From: Actinomyces sp.
Lineage (GTDB): Bacteria > Actinomycetota > Actinomycetes > Actinomycetales > Actinomycetaceae
Direction: 5' to 3'
Assembly (NCBI GenBank): GCA_012837655.1
Contig: DUQT01000093.1
Location: 1-9,588, forward strand
DNA length: 9,588 bases
Shown here: positions 6,834 to 9,588 of the stretch, piece after piece
How the letters are laid out: every line of letters begins with the position of its first letter
Numbering within the stretch: position 1 is the stretch's first letter
Program-made: the position numbers and the translations under genes
The notes under the pieces: generated by a model
The model's input: only the letters and a program-made list of their open reading frames with translations
Told to the model about the DNA's origin: nothing
Databases searched by the model: none

Positions 6834-7718
6834 ATGACTTCCACTGAACAGTTTGCAAAGCGTGCCCCTTTGGGAAACACGAAGCCCGGCAAGATCTCCC
6901 CTAAGCGCGGCGTTCCCAGTCATATTGAGCGCCCCGAATACCTCTTCCACGATGGTCCGGAAGTCGTTACGAGCTCCGATGTGAAATCACCGGAAGTGAT
7001 CGAGAGGATCCGTCAAGCCGGCAAGATTGCGGCTGGTGCACTCCAGGTAGCTGGAGCCGCCGCTAAGCCTGGTGTCACCACCGACGAGATCGATGCGATT
7101 GCTCACGAATACATGATTTCGCACGACGCGTACCCGTCTGCTCTGGATTACATGGGCTTCCCCAAGTCGGTGTGCACCTCAGTTAATGAGGTTATCTGCC
7201 ACGGCATTCCCGATTCACGCCCTCTAGAAGATGGCGACATCCTAAACATTGACGTCACCGCCTACTTCGACGGCGTGCACGGCGACACGTGCGGCATGTT
7301 TATGATTGGCGACGTCGATGAAGAATCGCGTCTGCTGTCTGAACGCACTAAGAACGCGATGATGCGCGGCATCAAAGCGATCGCACCTGGCCGTGAAATC
7401 AACGTTATTGGCCGAGTCATCGAGCGCTACGCGAAGCGTTTCAACTACGGCGTAATTCGCGACTACACGGGCCACGGTGTCGGAGAAGCGTTCCACTCCG
7501 GCCTCATAATTCCGCATTACGACAGTCCACGCGCGACGACAGTTATGGAACCGGGAATGGTGTTCACCGTCGAGCCGATGCTGACGCTTGGCGGCATTGA
7601 CTGGGAACAGTGGGACGATAATTGGACGGTTACCACAAAGGATAAGTCGCGTACCGCCCAGTGGGAGCACACTATAGTTGTTACCGAGGACGGGGCTGAG
7701 ATTCTCACGCAGCCGTGA
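6834..7718 (+). CDS. map: Type I methionine aminopeptidase (actinobacterial 1c form)
   Basis: MetAP removes the initiator methionine from new proteins when the second residue is small; it is a cytoplasmic two-metal enzyme that works near the ribosome. All five metal ligands are visible: Asp140 (NIDVTAY), Asp151 (VHGDTC), His214 (YTGHGVG), Glu247 (FTVEPM) and Glu278 (QWEHT). The catalytic-site histidines His123 (ICHGIP) and His221 (AFHSG) are also present. The first 40 or so residues are an extra N-terminal segment rich in Pro, Lys and Arg (KRGVPSHIERPEYLF, 24-38), as in the actinobacterial MetAP1c type, where it is proposed to help ribosome docking. Length is 294. The ATG at 6834 has only a short AGG three bases upstream, so translation initiation may be weak or coupled to panB. 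The 35-base gap from panB is AT-rich without a clear promoter. ppgK follows after 26 bases. Confidence 0.96.
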   Translation: MTSTEQFAKRAPLGNTKPGKISPKRGVPSHIERPEYLFHDGPEVVTSSDVKSPEVIERIRQAGKIAAGALQVAGAAAKPGVTTDEIDAIAHEYMISHDAYPSALDYMGFPKSVCTSVNEVICHGIPDSRPLEDGDILNIDVTAYFDGVHGDTCGMFMIGDVDEESRLLSERTKNAMMRGIKAIAPGREINVIGRVIERYAKRFNYGVIRDYTGHGVGEAFHSGLIIPHYDSPRATTVMEPGMVFTVEPMLTLGGIDWEQWDDNWTVTTKDKSRTAQWEHTIVVTEDGAEILTQP

Positions 7719-7744
7719 GGGAGCTCGTCCACAGGAGATACAGA

Positions 7745-8506
7745 ATGTCGAAAGACCTAGCTTTTGGAATTGATATCGGCGGCTCTGGCGTTAAGGGAGC
7801 CGTAGTCGACCTGAAAACCGGGCAGTTCGCCACCGATCGGGTGCGGATTCCGACACCGCAGCCGGCAACTCCGAAAGCAGTCGCCAACACCTGCAAAGAA
7901 CTGATTGACCAGTTCGACCTGCCAGAAGACATGCCGATTGGCATTACTTTTCCGGCACCGGTGCGCCGCAATGTCATCCTCTTCATGGCAAATCTGGACA
8001 AGTCGTGGGAGGGCGTAAACGTCGCAAAGCTGATGAAGAAGAAGCTGGGCCGCCCGGTCTATGCGGTCAACGATGCGGATGCGGCCGGCTACGCGGAAGT
8101 TGTCTACGGGGCGGCGAAGGGCGTTGATGGCCTGGTCATCGTGACGACGCTTGGCACCGGCATTGGAACAGCCATGATTTACAACGGGCAACTCCAGCCA
8201 AACACCGAGCTCGGTCACCTCGAAATTAACGGGAAGGACGCGGAAACACGCGCTTCAGCGGGAGTTCGCGAGAAGAAGGGCTGGTCCTTTGAGAAATGGG
8301 CCAAGAAGTTGCAGGAGTACTACTCCCACGTTGAAATGCTCTTCACGCCGGACCTGTTCGTAGTTGGCGGCGGGGTTTCTAAGAAGCATGACAAGTTCTT
8401 GCCACTACTCGATCTGAAGACGGAGATCGTGCCAGCCAAGCTGTTCAACACTGCCGGCATTGTCGGTGCTGCAGCTCTGGCAGCGAAGTTCTGCAAGGAC
8501 TGCTAG
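7745..8506 (+). CDS. ppgK: Polyphosphate glucokinase (ROK family)
   Basis: PpgK phosphorylates glucose to glucose-6-phosphate with inorganic polyphosphate, and usually also with ATP; it is a typical actinobacterial cytoplasmic enzyme feeding glycolysis. At 253 residues it has the expected length. Motifs: the phosphate-binding loop DIGGSGVKGAVVDL (10-23), the catalytic-Asp region VNDADAAG (108-115, Asp110 as base by ROK equivalence), LGTGIGTAM (136-144, second phosphate loop), the polyphosphate-glucokinase signature PNTELGHLEI (152-161), FVVGGGVSKK (205-214) and the adenosine-side AGIVGAAALA (237-246). The ROK cysteine zinc cluster is not seen, which fits PpgK. The ATG at 7745 is preferred because AGGAGA (7733-7738) lies six bases upstream; an in-frame GTG at 7715 would overlap map and adds ten non-family residues. 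It is probably the last gene of a panB-map-ppgK transcript. Its stop is six bases from the 3' end of rnpB on the other strand. Confidence 0.95.
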   Translation: MSKDLAFGIDIGGSGVKGAVVDLKTGQFATDRVRIPTPQPATPKAVANTCKELIDQFDLPEDMPIGITFPAPVRRNVILFMANLDKSWEGVNVAKLMKKKLGRPVYAVNDADAAGYAEVVYGAAKGVDGLVIVTTLGTGIGTAMIYNGQLQPNTELGHLEINGKDAETRASAGVREKKGWSFEKWAKKLQEYYSHVEMLFTPDLFVVGGGVSKKHDKFLPLLDLKTEIVPAKLFNTAGIVGAAALAAKFCKDC

Positions 8507-8512
8507 GCGAAT

Positions 8513-8893
8513 CGGAGAAGACGGCCTATAAGCCGGATTCTGTTCCAGGCGCGTTACCGCGGCCCCTTCGATGGTCATCTATCTCGGACCACTGTTGCCA
8601 GTGGCCTCAAGCAACCTACCCGTGCGCATTGGACGGACAGCCCTGCGCACTACTTGGTTTTGCTCCCGGTGGGGTTTTCCCTGCCGTTCCCAGTCACCTG
8701 GGACGCGGTGGTCTCTTACACCACCATTGCACCCTTACCTGCCTGACCCTGCCCGCGTGGGCGTGGCCGGCGGCGGTTTGTTTTCTGTGGCACTTTCCCG
8801 CGAGTCACCCCGGGTGGCCGTTAGCCACCACCGTGTCCTGTGGAGTCCGGACGTTCCTCGACAATGTCGCGACCATCCAGCCGTCTTCTCCGG
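8513..8893 (-). ncRNA. rnpB: RNase P RNA (bacterial class A)
   Basis: This is the catalytic RNA of ribonuclease P, which matures the 5' ends of tRNAs. On the minus strand the 5' and 3' ends pair perfectly over 13 bases (8892-8880 with 8525-8513), forming helix P1. The conserved blocks occur in order: GAGGAACGTCCGGACTCCA (P4 5' strand and CR I, 8859-8841), CACAGAAAACAAACCGCCG (8789-8771), AGGTAAGGGTG (8740-8730), GGTAGGTTGCTTGAG (8620-8606) and ACAGAATCCGGCTTATAGG (8543-8525), the P4 3' strand. The A-to-C change in GAGGAACG versus the E. coli form is, from memory, usual in actinobacteria. Total length of about 381 bases is normal. Exact mature ends are estimated from P1. Open reading frames in this interval are artefacts of the RNA gene. 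A -10-like box lies just upstream. Confidence 0.97.
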
Positions 8894-8922
8894 CTTACAA
8901 TCCTACACCGACCCGTTAGAGT
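8894..8922 (+). promoter_or_regulatory. Candidate yaaA promoter, leaderless layout
   Basis: TAGAGT (8917-8922) fits TANNNT and ends six bases before the yaaA ATG at 8929. A -35-like CTTACA (8894-8899) is 17 bases upstream. No Shine-Dalgarno is seen before the ATG, which again fits a leaderless mRNA. It interlocks with the rnpB promoter. Confidence 0.5.
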
Positions 8923-8928
8923 TGATCC
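8900..8928 (-). promoter_or_regulatory. Candidate rnpB promoter
   Basis: On the minus strand TAGGAT (8905-8900) fits the actinobacterial TANNNT -10 pattern and ends six bases before the inferred RNA 5' end at about 8893. At 17 bases further upstream is GGATCA (8928-8923), a poor -35. The site overlaps the yaaA promoter on the opposite strand. Confidence 0.5.
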
Positions 8929-9588
8929 ATGCTCGTTCTTCTCCCCCCTTCGGAGGGGAAAACTCCAGCCGCAACTGATACCCCTTTCGACCTGTCCCAA
9001 GTTGATCCGTTTGCAGATCAGCTCGAGCAGCCGCGCAGCCTCGTCCTCGAAAATCTAATGAAAGTTTCGGGACGTAACGACGCGCTGAAGGTGTTGAAGG
9101 TCGGTAAGACGATTACGGATGAAGTGGAGGCGAACCGGCACCTCCTGCACGCATCCGTTGCGCCCGCGTATGAAATTTATTCCGGGGTGCTTTTTGAAGC
9201 GGGTGAAATTAAGTCGCGAGGACGAGGCTACGAACCGTCTGCTTCCTTTGAGGTGCTCGTCCAGTCGGCACTGTTCGGAGTCGTAGATTTGGCATCACAG
9301 ATTCCTGCGTACCGCCTGTCGATGGACACAAAGCTGGGGAAACTGGGGAACTTGGGGACGTGGTGGAAGAAGCGGCTCACTCCCCTGCTGGATAAAAAAG
9401 CACATCACCGCATCGTTGTAGATGCGCGTTCGGGCGCATATCAGAGGGCATGGCCGGGCGTGAACGGCGAGCACGATCTGATTCGCGTAAATGCTGTGCG
9501 AGTGCGCGACGGGAAGCGATCCGTCGTGTCGCACAATGCGAAACGCTATCGCGGGATACTTGCTGGCGCGCTTCTAGACCGAGCCCAC
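8929..9588 (+). CDS. yaaA: YaaA-family peroxide stress protein (DUF328/UPF0246), 3' end missing
   Basis: The frame is open for 220 codons and runs off the right edge without a stop. The N-terminus MLVLLPPSEGKT is the hallmark of the YaaA family in actinobacteria. Other family features are YEIYSGVLFEAGEI (residues about 82-95), LFGVVDLASQIPAYRLSMD (about 114-132), DARSGAYQRAW (about 165-175) and the C-terminal VVSHNAKRYRGILAGALL (about 199-216). E. coli YaaA lowers free intracellular iron under hydrogen peroxide stress and binds DNA; a similar role here is inference from family membership. Most of the usual length of about 240-260 residues is present, so only a short C-terminal piece is outside the window. 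The ATG at 8929 is set by the family N-terminus and by the -10-like box six bases upstream. It is divergent from rnpB, with 35 bases between their ends. Confidence 0.92.
   Translation, partial: MLVLLPPSEGKTPAATDTPFDLSQVDPFADQLEQPRSLVLENLMKVSGRNDALKVLKVGKTITDEVEANRHLLHASVAPAYEIYSGVLFEAGEIKSRGRGYEPSASFEVLVQSALFGVVDLASQIPAYRLSMDTKLGKLGNLGTWWKKRLTPLLDKKAHHRIVVDARSGAYQRAWPGVNGEHDLIRVNAVRVRDGKRSVVSHNAKRYRGILAGALLDRAH

Noticed and set aside
7715..7744. Earlier GTG start for ppgK
   Set aside because: It overlaps the map stop and adds ten non-family residues; AGGAGA before the ATG at 7745 is much better placed.
8571..9058. Open reading frames of 70-135 residues on the plus strand across 8571-9058
   Set aside because: They lie on the antisense of the RNase P RNA gene or in a wrong frame of yaaA, and have no recognisable protein features.
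9295..9534. Minus-strand 79-residue frame at the right end
   Set aside because: It is antisense to the clearly coding yaaA frame.
1..9588. Search for mobile elements, CRISPR arrays, tRNAs, attachment sites, defence or biosynthetic clusters
   Set aside because: Every stretch is covered by recognisable housekeeping genes or short regulatory gaps; no transposase, integrase, regularly spaced repeats or tRNA-like fold was seen, and no novel multi-gene system is supported.

Overview
The window looks like a piece of core chromosome from a moderately GC-rich actinobacterium. The evidence is an actinobacterial-style RNase P RNA, a polyphosphate-type glucokinase of the ROK family, a methionine aminopeptidase with the N-terminal extension typical of actinobacterial type 1c enzymes, and the order pheS-pheT-(one gene)-argC-argJ. 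The protein style suggests the Actinomyces/Mobiluncus/Arcanobacterium part of the phylum. That placement is an inference from resemblance, not a search result.

Layout: the left 5.8 kb reads on the minus strand: pheS (4741-5832), pheT (2086-4737), a flavodoxin-domain protein (1464-1961), argC (115-1350) and the first 118 bases of argJ, which runs off the left edge. pheS and pheT are separated by 3 bases and argC/argJ overlap by 4 bases, so each pair should be co-transcribed. Hairpins lie after pheT and after the flavodoxin gene; the latter is a good intrinsic terminator. argC has its own promoter with a candidate ArgR operator. From about 5.9 kb the plus strand carries panB (5962-6798), map (6834-7718) and ppgK (7745-8506), closely spaced and probably one transcript. 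The RNase P RNA gene rnpB (about 8513-8893) lies on the minus strand, tail to tail with ppgK. Divergent from it on the plus strand is yaaA (8929 to the right edge), whose 3' end is missing.

Functionally this is housekeeping: phenylalanyl-tRNA charging, arginine and pantothenate synthesis, N-terminal methionine removal, glucose phosphorylation with polyphosphate/ATP, tRNA 5' maturation, and a peroxide-stress protein. I see no mobile element, CRISPR array, tRNA, phage gene, defence system or convincing new multi-gene system.

The points worth a second look are small: a low-complexity insertion of about 56 residues in ArgC that contains a degenerate duplication; a recurring promoter layout (-10 box 6-7 bases before the start codon) at argC, panB and yaaA that predicts leaderless mRNAs; interlocked divergent promoters between rnpB and yaaA; and the near-abutting ppgK/rnpB 3' ends with no visible terminator for either.
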